NCBI GenBank assembly: GCA_964528825.1
Contig: CAZGVB010000051.1
Span: 1 to 8,303 of the forward strand
Direction of reading: 5' to 3'
From: RGIG5612 sp964528825
Lineage (GTDB): Bacteria > Bacillota > Clostridia > Lachnospirales > Lachnospiraceae
Length of the DNA stretch: 8,303 nucleotides
Of the stretch, positions 1-7,358 are shown piece by piece. Below the pieces are notes generated by a model. It was not told the origin of the DNA. It worked only from the letters and a program-made list of their open reading frames with translations, and did not search any database. The position numbers and the translations under genes were made by a program. How positions within the stretch are numbered: position 1 is the stretch's first letter; each line of letters starts with the position of its first letter.

Positions 1-1543
1 GACTCCACTGCACTCTCGAGAGAGAGCTTCTTGTCGTCCGTGAAAAGCAGCTCATTCCCATCCATTCGGCATGCTTTTCGAGTATGGCTCTCTGCACCAG
101 ACACCTTGGAATATATTGTCTTGGGCCGGGAAGAACCTTGAAAAGATCTATAAGCTCGGGGGCACGGTCCTTTTGCTGCTGCGTGAGAGAGAATCTGTTC
201 ATCTCTATATCAGCGGGGACATCGCCCTGTACGGTCCTTGTGGCATCGCATATATGAGGAACTGCAGGTATGAACTCCGGCGTATATGGTACGGGATAAT
301 TCTTTGCCCACATGCTCCATTCTATCATCTTGCATTGATGTACGCCGGGCTTGCCGAGTCCCTGCATGCCGAGCAGCATGACCTCAAGACGGGAATTCTC
401 GGTCGCATAGGGGCCTCTTATGGCACTTCCGCCGTTGCCGTGGCAGATAGATACTGTATTTTCAGCCCAATAGTCCGCAAGAGCTTTGATAGTCCATGGC
501 TTTATGCCGCATTTTTCACTTGCCCATGAAGGAGTCTTCGGTATGCCGTCCTCTCTTCCGAGAACATAATCTTCAAATTTATCAAAGCCGTACGTATGCT
601 TTGCTATATATTCTTTGTCATAGGTGCCCTTGGTGAGCCACTGATATGCTATCGCCAGCTGAAGTGCGGCATCTGTTCCCGGCAATATGGGTATCCATTT
701 GTCTGCATGGATAGCGGCGCCGTAGTTAAGATCGGGGCAGATATAAATATTCTTTATGCCAAGCTCCGAGAACCAATAGCATATGAGAGTCGGGACCTTG
801 ATGCCGAAGCCGTGCGGCGTAACCTCGGGGTCACAGCCCCAAAAGAGCAGGCCGTCACTGTGCTCTGCCATATCGGGTATAAGATTGCCCTGCGGGTTCT
901 GCTCTCCTACAGGCTCACATCCCCATACATGCTTGGCACCCCAATACCAGCCTTCCCAGGAGTCCATATTTCTCATCTGCTGCGTATATCCGCCGAGGAG
1001 AGAGAACATCCTGTTGGGACAGCCATGTGATGGCGCGATATTTTTTCCCTCGCCGTGCATATCCGACTCTACAAGTACGGCCTCGGGGGCGTACTTGCGT
1101 TGGATCCTTTTTATCTCATCGGCGCACAGCTGCGCGGCCTCATCCCATGATATGCGCACGTAGCCGCTTATGCCGCGTGTCTCGGGATGACGATCGCCGT
1201 TTGGATCCCAGTCGACCCTCTTCATCGGATAGAGTATGCGGTTCGGGGAATAGACCCTCGTCTTGTAGCATAGACCCATATGTGTGATATTTATACGCTC
1301 GGGGGCTTCGAAGGTCTTGCCTCTTGCTGTCATCTTCCATGGATGACAGTGGGCATTTACATATTCTTTATCAAATTTGTATGGATTTATTCGCGTGATC
1401 TTGCCGCAGTCGCAATCAACCTCGCACAGGGCACCGCTCTCGGGACCCATGAGACTGAAGCTGACCAAACGGCTGTAATTTCTTTTGGAGTTTAGGTTGT
1501 AGCGATCGTAGGTTTTTTTTCCTTTATCCTGCGTAGGCTTCAT
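1..1543 (-). CDS. Molybdopterin (bis-MGD) enzyme, transhydroxylase / catechol dehydroxylase-like large subunit; 3' part beyond the window, apparent frameshift near 60
   Basis: This is the N-terminal part (about 494 residues before a frame break) of a DMSO-reductase-superfamily molybdoenzyme. Such enzymes bind two molybdopterin guanine dinucleotides and one Mo. The best match from memory is the large subunit of Pelobacter pyrogallol-phloroglucinol transhydroxylase, about 875 aa, and the related gut catechol dehydroxylases. Shared landmarks are ARGKTFEAPE (73-82), YPMKRVDWDPNGDR (about 91-104), DSWEGWYWG (194-202), YDKEYIA, DYVLG, and LGMQGLGKPG. Ser195 in DSWEGW is the expected Mo ligand. Asp194 and His163 correspond to the active-site Asp and His of transhydroxylase. 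There is no Tat or Sec signal, so it is probably cytoplasmic. The canonical N-terminal CxxCxxxC iron-sulfur motif is absent; Cys40, Cys44, Cys46 and Cys66 lie at non-canonical spacing. The ATG at 1543 has an AAGGAGG site. A partner iron-sulfur subunit would lie outside the window. The exact substrate is unknown; the family call is strong, the phenol-type activity is inference. Confidence 0.88.
   Translation of the reverse strand, partial: MKPTQDKGKKTYDRYNLNSKRNYSRLVSFSLMGPESGALCEVDCDCGKITRINPYKFDKEYVNAHCHPWKMTARGKTFEAPERINITHMGLCYKTRVYSPNRILYPMKRVDWDPNGDRHPETRGISGYVRISWDEAAQLCADEIKRIQRKYAPEAVLVESDMHGEGKNIAPSHGCPNRMFSLLGGYTQQMRNMDSWEGWYWGAKHVWGCEPVGEQNPQGNLIPDMAEHSDGLLFWGCDPEVTPHGFGIKVPTLICYWFSELGIKNIYICPDLNYGAAIHADKWIPILPGTDAALQLAIAYQWLTKGTYDKEYIAKHTYGFDKFEDYVLGREDGIPKTPSWASEKCGIKPWTIKALADYWAENTVSICHGNGGSAIRGPYATENSRLEVMLLGMQGLGKPGVHQCKMIEWSMWAKNYPVPYTPEFIPAVPHICDATRTVQGDVPADIEMNRFSLTQQQKDRAPELIDLFKVLPGPRQYIPRCLVQRAILEKHAEWMGMSCFSRTTRSSLSRVQWS
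48..64 (-). other. Apparent -1 frameshift in the molybdoenzyme gene
   Basis: Reading from the start at 1543, the frame stays open and family-like down to residues HAEW (Trp494, codon 62-64). It then turns into a Ser/Arg-rich string unlike the family (MGMSCFSRTTRSS). If one base is missing just after that Trp codon, the frame continues as HAEW-x-G-NELLFTDDKKLSLESAVE. This restores an acidic/basic balanced sequence and a W-[Y/D/N/H]-G motif that I recall in relatives. Either a real 1-bp deletion (pseudogene or phase variation) or a sequencing error would explain it. Neither frame has a stop before the window edge, so truncation cannot be judged here. Confidence 0.65.
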
Positions 1544-1549
1544 TTTCCG

Positions 1550-1556
1550 CCTCCTT
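1550..1556 (-). promoter_or_regulatory. Ribosome binding site of the molybdoenzyme gene
   Basis: On the minus strand the sequence AAGGAGG ends 6 nt before the ATG at 1543. It is a full-consensus Shine-Dalgarno site and fixes this start. Confidence 0.9.
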
Positions 1557-1604
1557 ATGACTTGAGGGATACAATCTATAGATATATCACCTTATTTTTG
1601 GATG

Positions 1605-1635
1605 ATTATATCAGAATTGCATAAAAAGTATATAC
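1605..1635 (-). promoter_or_regulatory. Extended -10 promoter for the molybdoenzyme gene
   Basis: On the minus strand a perfect TATAAT (1605-1610) is preceded by TGA, giving an extended -10 (TGnTATAAT). The -35 region is poor: TATACT lies about 16 nt upstream and matches TTGACA at only 3 of 6 positions. A weak -35 with an extended -10 often means an activator is used. Transcription would start near 1598, giving a leader of about 55 nt. Confidence 0.6.
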
Positions 1636-1644
1636 TTGATGCAA
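1617..1644. promoter_or_regulatory. Nested palindrome over the -35 region of the molybdoenzyme promoter
   Basis: A perfect 12-bp palindrome, AAGTATATACTT (1626-1637), sits between outer arms TTGCAT (1617-1622) and ATGCAA (1639-1644). Outer and inner arms are separated by 3 bases on one side and 1 on the other, so the whole is nearly but not exactly symmetric. Its position over the -35 and spacer of the divergent promoter fits a regulator binding site. No regulator gene is present in the window. Confidence 0.4.
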
Positions 1645-1753
1645 AAAATGCAATGATAATTGCGCATTTTGAATTGTTATGCGAAAGCTGTACCAAACGA
1701 CGTCTTATGAATAAATGTCAGGTCACTGCCAGTGTGCGAGGAACAGAAAACGC

Positions 1754-1783
1754 AGCGTGTTTTTGCGGCATATCTCACACGCT
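1754..1783. repeat. Imperfect stem-loop AGCGTGT/ACACGCT
   Basis: The arms AGCGTGT (1754-1760) and ACACGCT (1777-1783) are perfectly complementary over 7 bp with a 16-nt loop. No T-run follows in either direction, so it is not a typical intrinsic terminator. It could be a leader structure or chance. Confidence 0.3.
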
Positions 1784-1875
1784 CAGTACAGAAAATCGCC
1801 GGGATGAAGGATTTGCGGGCGAGTATTCTGCAGTAACTTTTGCATACTTTGGGCCAATCCTAATGGAAAAAGATC

Positions 1876-1894
1876 GCATAATATGATATTATGC
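1876..1894. promoter_or_regulatory. Perfect 19-bp palindrome upstream of thrS (candidate operator / -10 region)
   Basis: The sequence GCATAATATGATATTATGC has 9-bp arms around a single central G and lies 51-69 bp upstream of the thrS ATG. It contains TATA-like hexamers on both strands (TATGAT, TATTAT), so it could include a -10 element. No matching strong -35 was found. Symmetry of this length suggests a dimeric repressor site; this is inference. Confidence 0.45.
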
Positions 1895-1944
1895 TGAAAG
1901 CGACTTGAAAAAGTCCGAAAAACATTCAGAAAGAAGAAAAGTAA

Positions 1945-3831
1945 ATGAAACTCAGTAAGGATTTTCTTGATGTTTACCGTCACAGCCTTGCGCATATACT
2001 CGCAAAGGCTGTAATAGAGATATACGGCAAGGATGTTCAATATGCCATCGGGCCGCAGATAGCAGACGGCGGATATTATGATTTTGTGCTTCCGCAGGGC
2101 AAGACCATATCCGATACCGATTATGCGAAGATCGAAGACAAGATGAGAGAGATCATCAAGAGAAGAGAGGCATGGCAGAGGAGAGAGGTTTCCAAGGCAG
2201 AGGCACTGGAGATCTTCAAGGATCAAAAATATAAGACAGAGCTTATAAATGACCTTCCGGACGGTGAGATCATCACGATATATACTACGGGCGATGATTA
2301 TGTCGATCTGTGCAGAGGACCTCATGTAGAGAATTCGCAGGAGCTGATGAATGCGGCATTTTCTGTTCATTCCGCATCCATGGCTTATTGGAGAGGCGAT
2401 TCGAAGAGAGATCAGATGCAAAGAGTATATTTCTATGCATTTCCGTCAAAGGATCAGCTTAAGGAGCATATAAAATTTATCGAAGAGGCAAAGGAACGCG
2501 ATCACAAGAAGATCGGCGGCAAGCTTGACCTGTTCATGTTTGAGGATACGGCACCCGGCATGCCTTATTGGCTTCCGAGAGGCTGGGAGATGTATCAGGC
2601 TCTCATGAAATACTCACGTGAGATTCAGAAAAAGCACGGATACTCAGAGATCGCTGCTCCTCTTGTAAATAATAAAAAGCTTTGGCTTATCAGCGGCCAC
2701 TGGGCTCATTATCTCAACAATATGTTCATCGTACCGGGAGCTTCGGGCTTCCTTAAGGGCGACCTTACCATAGATGACCTTAAAAAGGGAACGGATGGCG
2801 ATGAGACGACATCCGTGACGCTTCCAAAGGATGCAGTCGTATACAGCAGGGATGCCGTGGATACCATGGCGGCAAAGCCGATGAACTGCCCGAATGCCAT
2901 GACGGCATATAAGAGGACAAATCATTCATATAAAGAGCTCCCGATCCGTTACAGCGAGTATGATGTATTGCACCGCAAGGAGAAATCCGGTCAGATGAAC
3001 GGACTCTTTAGGGTACAGGAATTCAGACAGGATGACGATCATACATTTGTTATGGAGTCTCAGATAAAGGATGAGATCACGGATATCATATCAATAGCCG
3101 ATGAGATCTACAGCACATTCGGATTGACATACAGAGCTGAGCTGTCCACAAGACCCGATGATTATATGGGCGACCTCGAGGTATGGAACAGAGCAGAGGC
3201 GGACCTCAAGGCCATATTGGATGAGAAATATGGTGAGGGCGGATATGAGATAAATGAAGGTGACGGCGCGTTCTATGGACCGAAGATAGATCTTCAGATA
3301 AAGGATGCCCTCGGAAGAGAATGGCAATGCGGCACCATACAGCTCGACTTCCAGCTGCCGTCAAACTTCGGCCTGGAATATACTACCGCCGAAGGCACAC
3401 TGGCTATGCCTGTTGTAATACATAGAGCTATATACGGATCACTCGAGAGATTCATAGGCATCATCATCGAGAATTTCAAGGGCGATTTTCCGTTCTGGCT
3501 CAGTCCTAAGCAGGTCGCTGTGGTACCGATCAGGCCTGAGCATAATGAATATGCTCAAAAGGTATGCTCTATGCTTGAGGAAAAGGGCATCAGAGTAGAG
3601 ACTGATATGGCTGACAAGAATATGAGAAATAAGATAAAGGTATTCAAGCAATTTAAGGATCCTTATATCATTGTACTCGGTGATCAGGAAGCATCCGAAA
3701 ATACCGTATCTGTCAATGTCCGCGGCTCGAATAAGCAATTGCAGAATATACCGCTTGAAAGATTCATAGATATATGCTGCAGGCTTAACAGTGAGCGTAC
3801 ATTGGAGCTTGACCAGACCATGGAGGGCTGA
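1945..3831 (+). CDS. thrS: Threonyl-tRNA synthetase, TGS-less variant with a catalytic-core insertion
   Basis: This class II synthetase charges tRNA-Thr with threonine in the cytoplasm. At 628 aa it is near the usual length (E. coli 642), but its composition differs. The N-terminal TGS domain is missing and the protein begins directly in the editing domain. Editing residues are present: HSLAH with His13 and His17, and CRGPH with Cys123 and His127. The catalytic core has motif 2 HRKE (Arg344), motif 3 GSLERFIG (Arg502) and the threonine-binding zinc ligands Cys315, His366 and His493. About 49 residues (262-310) separate MF from KPMNC, against about 11 in E. coli, so there is an insert of roughly 38. 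The anticodon-binding domain covers about 520-628. The start is firm: a TAA lies directly before the ATG in frame, with only a weak purine-rich site at 1928-1936. It may be a lineage variant or a second ThrRS. Confidence 0.95.
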   Translation: MKLSKDFLDVYRHSLAHILAKAVIEIYGKDVQYAIGPQIADGGYYDFVLPQGKTISDTDYAKIEDKMREIIKRREAWQRREVSKAEALEIFKDQKYKTELINDLPDGEIITIYTTGDDYVDLCRGPHVENSQELMNAAFSVHSASMAYWRGDSKRDQMQRVYFYAFPSKDQLKEHIKFIEEAKERDHKKIGGKLDLFMFEDTAPGMPYWLPRGWEMYQALMKYSREIQKKHGYSEIAAPLVNNKKLWLISGHWAHYLNNMFIVPGASGFLKGDLTIDDLKKGTDGDETTSVTLPKDAVVYSRDAVDTMAAKPMNCPNAMTAYKRTNHSYKELPIRYSEYDVLHRKEKSGQMNGLFRVQEFRQDDDHTFVMESQIKDEITDIISIADEIYSTFGLTYRAELSTRPDDYMGDLEVWNRAEADLKAILDEKYGEGGYEINEGDGAFYGPKIDLQIKDALGREWQCGTIQLDFQLPSNFGLEYTTAEGTLAMPVVIHRAIYGSLERFIGIIIENFKGDFPFWLSPKQVAVVPIRPEHNEYAQKVCSMLEEKGIRVETDMADKNMRNKIKVFKQFKDPYIIVLGDQEASENTVSVNVRGSNKQLQNIPLERFIDICCRLNSERTLELDQTMEG

Positions 3832-4005
3832 CAGTAAAATGCAGCTGATCTGCAAGCCGCAGATAGGGCATATGGCAAAGGCCTAAGAAAGCGAGCGGCA
3901 TCGCGAAAAAAGCAGCATTAAGAGAAAAACGGAATAGATATATCAGATGTAATGACCGCGGCAGGGCGCAACAGGGGATATCGCCATGCCGTGGTCTGTA
4001 TATAT
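3832..4005. other. Gap between thrS and the symporter gene
   Basis: Short non-coding stretch. It holds an inverted repeat ATCTGC/GCAGAT (3848-3853, 3859-3864) with a 5-nt loop and no T-run, so a thrS terminator cannot be claimed. An AT-rich tract follows around 3915-3955, which could hold a promoter, but no convincing -35/-10 pair was seen. Confidence 0.45.
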
Positions 4006-4012
4006 GGGGGAG
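4006..4012 (+). promoter_or_regulatory. Ribosome binding site deciding the symporter start
   Basis: GGGGGAG lies 6 nt before the ATG at 4019. An in-frame ATG at 3986 has only AGGGG 8 nt upstream and would add MPWSVYMGEYI before the first membrane helix. The downstream start is preferred. Confidence 0.7.
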
Positions 4013-4018
4013 TATATT

Positions 4019-5599
4019 ATGACAGTTGTGATAAGCATAATATTGCTGGTATTATTTTTTGCTCTCATGGTGACAGTGGGCATAAAGACACGAAAAGCTG
4101 CCAGAGGTGTGGAAGGCTTCGTCCTCGGAGGAAGGACTGCGGGTCCGTGGATCACGGCATTTGCCTTCGGCACGTCGTATTTCTCTGCGGTCATATTTGT
4201 GGGATATGCGGGGCAGTTCGGATGGAATTTCGGTCTTGCATCTACATGGGCAGGCCTTGGAAATGCCTTTATAGGTTCGCTTCTCGCATGGAATATACTG
4301 GGAAGGCGCACCAGGATCATCACGCGTCACTTAGATGCCAATACGATGCCGGATTTCTTCGGCAAAAGATTCAGATCGACTCCGCTCAAAATATTCGCAT
4401 CAGCTATAGTATTCATATTTCTGATCCCATATACAGCGTCTTTATATAATGGACTTTCAAGCCTGTTCGCGCTTGTATTTTCGGTACCATATTGGGTAGT
4501 CATCGCACTGATGGCGGTGCTTACGGGCGCATATGTGATATTCGGCGGATATATGGCGACGGCGATCAATGATTTTATACAGGGCATAATAATGCTCATA
4601 GGCATAGTCGCTGTCATAGCATCCGTTTTATATAATAACGGCGGCCTCTTAAATGCGATAAAAGAGCTGTCACAGGTCAGTCATGAGGGCTGGGCCGGAG
4701 GCGCATATACATCATTTCTTGGGCCGGATCCTCTCGCACTCCTTTTTGTTGTAATATTGACATCGCTCGGCACATGGGGATTGCCGCAGATGGTCACAAA
4801 ATTCTATGCGATCAAAAGCGAGGATGATATCCAGAAGGGTACGGTCATTTCCACATTATTTGCCATAATAGTTGCGGGCGGATGCTACTTTTTGGGAGGC
4901 TTCGGCAGACTGTATGCCGATAAGATCACCTACAGCCAGGGCGGTTCAACACCTTTGTATGACTCGATAATCCCGACCATGCTCTCGACACTTCCGTCTG
5001 TCGTGATAGCTGTGACTATAGTGTTGGTGCTGTCCGCGTCCATGTCGACATTATCATCGCTTGTCCTCACCTCGAGTGCCACATTTACGCTTGACATGAT
5101 CGTGCCTGCCGTGAAAAAGGAAATGAGCGAAAAGAGCAAGGTCACTGTTATGAGATTGTTTGTGGTATTTTTTATAATAGTCTCCGCCGTGATCGCTATC
5201 GTCAAGGATGCGCATCCGGAGATGACTTTTATCGCTCAGATGATGGGAGTCTCATGGGGAGCTTTGGCAGGAGCTTTTCTCGCGCCGTTCCTCTATGGCA
5301 TATACTGGAAGAAGGTCACAAAGGGAGCATGCTATGTATCCTTTGTATGGGGATGTGCTCTTATGGTATTTCAGATGATAATATCACTCGGAAAGGTCGA
5401 TGTATCGGCATGGGGTGACATACTCGGATTTATATTCGGATCGTCCGTCAATTCGGGAGTTGTCGCCATGCTTGGCAGTCTTTTGATCGTTCCGATAGTG
5501 AGCATGTTTACAAAGAAGCAGGATGCGCAGGACGTTGAATGGATGTTCTCGTGCTATGAGGAGAGAGTATCCGTCCCGAAGAGAGATGCACTTGACTGA
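4019..5599 (+). CDS. Sodium:solute symporter, SSS family (PutP/PanF-like); substrate unknown
   Basis: A 526-residue inner-membrane protein that should import a small organic solute with sodium ions. It is hydrophobic throughout, with about 13 helices; the first covers residues 2-22. The family signature after helix 1 is present (FVLGGRTAGPWITAFAFGTSYFSAV, 34-58), as is the SSS motif GGYMATAINDFIQG (176-189). SASMSTLSS (339-347) carries Ser343 and Thr344 at the place of the sodium-binding Ser/Thr pair of PutP. Length and topology match the LeuT-fold SSS family. The substrate (amino acid, vitamin, carboxylate) cannot be told from sequence alone. The soluble C-terminal tail (about 499-526) is charged. 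The gene overlaps or abuts the next one, implying co-transcription and perhaps translational coupling. An upstream ATG at 3986 would give 537 aa. Confidence 0.93.
   Translation: MTVVISIILLVLFFALMVTVGIKTRKAARGVEGFVLGGRTAGPWITAFAFGTSYFSAVIFVGYAGQFGWNFGLASTWAGLGNAFIGSLLAWNILGRRTRIITRHLDANTMPDFFGKRFRSTPLKIFASAIVFIFLIPYTASLYNGLSSLFALVFSVPYWVVIALMAVLTGAYVIFGGYMATAINDFIQGIIMLIGIVAVIASVLYNNGGLLNAIKELSQVSHEGWAGGAYTSFLGPDPLALLFVVILTSLGTWGLPQMVTKFYAIKSEDDIQKGTVISTLFAIIVAGGCYFLGGFGRLYADKITYSQGGSTPLYDSIIPTMLSTLPSVVIAVTIVLVLSASMSTLSSLVLTSSATFTLDMIVPAVKKEMSEKSKVTVMRLFVVFFIIVSAVIAIVKDAHPEMTFIAQMMGVSWGALAGAFLAPFLYGIYWKKVTKGACYVSFVWGCALMVFQMIISLGKVDVSAWGDILGFIFGSSVNSGVVAMLGSLLIVPIVSMFTKKQDAQDVEWMFSCYEERVSVPKRDALD
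5579..5585 (+). promoter_or_regulatory. Weak ribosome binding site near the end of the symporter gene
   Basis: AAGAGAG lies directly before the ATG at 5586, 6 nt before an in-frame TTG at 5592 and 15 nt before an ATG at 5601. Spacing favours the TTG, while codon type favours an ATG. The next gene's start is therefore uncertain within 15 bp. A better AGGAG at 5559-5563 is too far away for any of them. Confidence 0.4.
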
Positions 5600-7358
5600 T
5601 ATGACCTCGCAAAAGAGAAAAAAATTAATCGATATCGGATTTATCGCTGCATTTGCCGCCATATTGGCATTTCTTCTCTGGAAATGCAGATACGGCTTCG
5701 GAAGCAGTGATGAGGCCTTTTATCTGGCTGTGCCCTTCAGGCTTACGCAGGGAGACGGCCTTTTCTCGGACGAATGGCATCTGTCGCAGATGAGCTCATT
5801 TCTTATCTATCCATTTATGAAGATATATATGCTCATAAAGGGTGATACAGAGGGCATCATATTGGCGTTTCGTTATATCTATACGCTGCTTCAGGCGACA
5901 GCAGCCGCCTTTCTGTATATAAGACTGAAAAGGATATCAGGACCGGGTGCGGCTGTCGCGAGTCTCTGCTTTTTCATATATGCACCCTTCGGCATTATGG
6001 CCATGTCATACAATTCGCTTGGCATCATTACACTTGCTCTATCACTAACAATGCTGGTCACAGCAAGGGAGCATATAAGGCTTTGGCAAGCTCTCTCAGG
6101 CTTTTTCTTTGCATCTGCCGTGCTTTGCTGCCCTTATCTTATAATACTCTGGATCCTGTATCTGCCGGCATCCCTTATCATAGGAGCGGTCAGAAAAAAA
6201 AGATATGCCTTAAGCGGCTGGATATTCTTCAGTATAGGTGCTGCATGCTTAGCTTTGATATTCGGCATATTTGTACTTTCGAGAATGAATATTGCGGATA
6301 TTCCTTCCTTGATAGAGGGTATAATGAGCGATCCCGAGCATCAGCCGAGGAGTGCCTATGACCTCATAAAAGGATATTTTGCCGGTATATTTAATGCGAA
6401 TCGCTTCTCGAAATATATTTATATATTGCAGATAGGATTATTTGCCGCGGCAATAATAGATAAAAAACGCAGATCGCACAGGAAATTTTATTTCATCTTT
6501 TCCATTGCGCTTTGCATGCTTCTTTTGATATCTTCCATGGGAGAGACAAGATATATCAATTATGTGATGCTTCCGGTAAATGCAGCTGTGCCGCAAATGG
6601 TGCTGCTTTTTGAAAAAAAAGAGATCAAAGATATGTTTTTCGGCGCATGGATATGTGCTCTGTGCTATACTTTCTGTATTCATATGAGCTCGAATCAGGC
6701 ATATTATGTTATATCCTCGGCATCTGCTGTCGCGGCTGTATTTGCGATAATGATGATCTTCTGCGCGGCTGAGGTGATGGTCTGCGGCTATAGGGAGATG
6801 CCCGCTGAAGACATCGGAGTCAGTGATGGAGCAAGAAGGGCCTTATATATAATACCTGCCATAACGGCTGTCTTTATGTGTTTGCAGCTTGCCTGTGAGA
6901 TAGGCATGAGATATATCTCGGTATTTGATTATGTGAGCGTGCCGAAGGAGAGCATGAGCAATTGTACCTATGAGATGCCGTGCGGGCCCGAGAAGGGTAT
7001 ATTGGCAGGCGAATATAATTACAATGATTATATGAGCTTTACGGAAAATGCGGCACTGATATCAAGTGAGTATCCGAATGCGAAAAGTATACTTATAAGG
7101 TCTCACAAGACATATGGATATATGATATTTGAGGATCTCACATGCTCTGCATACTCCGCGTGGCTGTCTGCAGATTATGAGGACGGGACGGATATTGACA
7201 GATTGATGCTGTATTATGATATCCATCCGGCAGCCGTCCCCGATCTTATATATATTGAAGCCGAAGGGGTTAAGGATGCAGAGAAATTCGACCAGATCGG
7301 GAAGTATACACAGGAGGAGCTTTCGGGCGGAGCCGTATTGCTCGTAAGAGAAGAGTAA
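5586..7358 (+). CDS. Polytopic membrane protein, GT-C glycosyltransferase-like
   Basis: About 590 residues. A basic N-terminus (TSQKRKK) precedes helix 1 (about 14-32). The first extracytoplasmic loop has Asp42-Glu43 in SSDEAFYLAVPFRLTQG and a second pair, Asp62-Glu63. About 12 hydrophobic segments run to about residue 440, followed by a soluble C-terminal domain of about 150 residues. An acidic pair just after the first helix, many helices and a C-terminal outer domain are the layout of GT-C enzymes (ArnT, PMT), which move sugars from lipid-phosphate donors on the outer face. No residue proves catalysis, so the function is inference; an uncharacterised membrane protein is the alternative. 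The chosen ATG overlaps the symporter by 14 bp; TTG 5592 and ATG 5601 are alternatives, while the longer ATG at 5523 lies inside the symporter and is unlikely. The last codons (LVREE-stop) fall inside the first 35-bp tandem repeat. Confidence 0.75.
   Translation: MHLTDMTSQKRKKLIDIGFIAAFAAILAFLLWKCRYGFGSSDEAFYLAVPFRLTQGDGLFSDEWHLSQMSSFLIYPFMKIYMLIKGDTEGIILAFRYIYTLLQATAAAFLYIRLKRISGPGAAVASLCFFIYAPFGIMAMSYNSLGIITLALSLTMLVTAREHIRLWQALSGFFFASAVLCCPYLIILWILYLPASLIIGAVRKKRYALSGWIFFSIGAACLALIFGIFVLSRMNIADIPSLIEGIMSDPEHQPRSAYDLIKGYFAGIFNANRFSKYIYILQIGLFAAAIIDKKRRSHRKFYFIFSIALCMLLLISSMGETRYINYVMLPVNAAVPQMVLLFEKKEIKDMFFGAWICALCYTFCIHMSSNQAYYVISSASAVAAVFAIMMIFCAAEVMVCGYREMPAEDIGVSDGARRALYIIPAITAVFMCLQLACEIGMRYISVFDYVSVPKESMSNCTYEMPCGPEKGILAGEYNYNDYMSFTENAALISSEYPNAKSILIRSHKTYGYMIFEDLTCSAYSAWLSADYEDGTDIDRLMLYYDIHPAAVPDLIYIEAEGVKDAEKFDQIGKYTQEELSGGAVLLVREE

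Larger units (their letters stand above)
1544..1944. other. 401-bp divergent intergenic region without a supported gene
   Basis: This stretch separates the divergent molybdoenzyme gene and thrS. It carries the promoter and palindrome listed for the former at 1605-1644. The middle holds an 11-bp palindrome CACTGCCAGTG (1724-1734) and an inverted repeat AGCGTGT/ACACGCT (1754-1760, 1777-1783). That repeat is flanked by an imperfect direct repeat ACAGAAAA-(T)CGC (1743-1753, 1788-1799). Near thrS lie a 19-bp palindrome (1876-1894) and a small hairpin GACTT-GAAA-AAGTC (1902-1915) with a GNRA-type loop. The T-box consensus AGGGTGGnACCGCG, usual before Bacillota tRNA-synthetase genes, is not visible on the plus strand. 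Confidence 0.7.

Noticed and set aside
71..1287. Several plus-strand ORFs opposite the molybdoenzyme gene
   Set aside because: They mirror a minus-strand frame with clear family motifs, have no family resemblance themselves and lack ribosome binding sites.
1602..1886. A 94-codon plus-strand ORF in the divergent intergenic region
   Set aside because: No Shine-Dalgarno sequence precedes its ATG, it lies over the molybdoenzyme promoter and palindromes, and its protein resembles nothing I recognise.
1544..1944. T-box riboswitch before thrS
   Set aside because: The antiterminator consensus AGGGTGGnACCGCG and a terminator with T-run are not visible; a covariance search would be decisive.
1783..2421. 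A 212-codon minus-strand ORF over the 5' part of thrS
   Set aside because: It is a shadow of the conserved ThrRS frame and has no family match.
3848..3864. Inverted repeat after thrS as a terminator
   Set aside because: Only 6 bp of stem and no following T-run on either strand.
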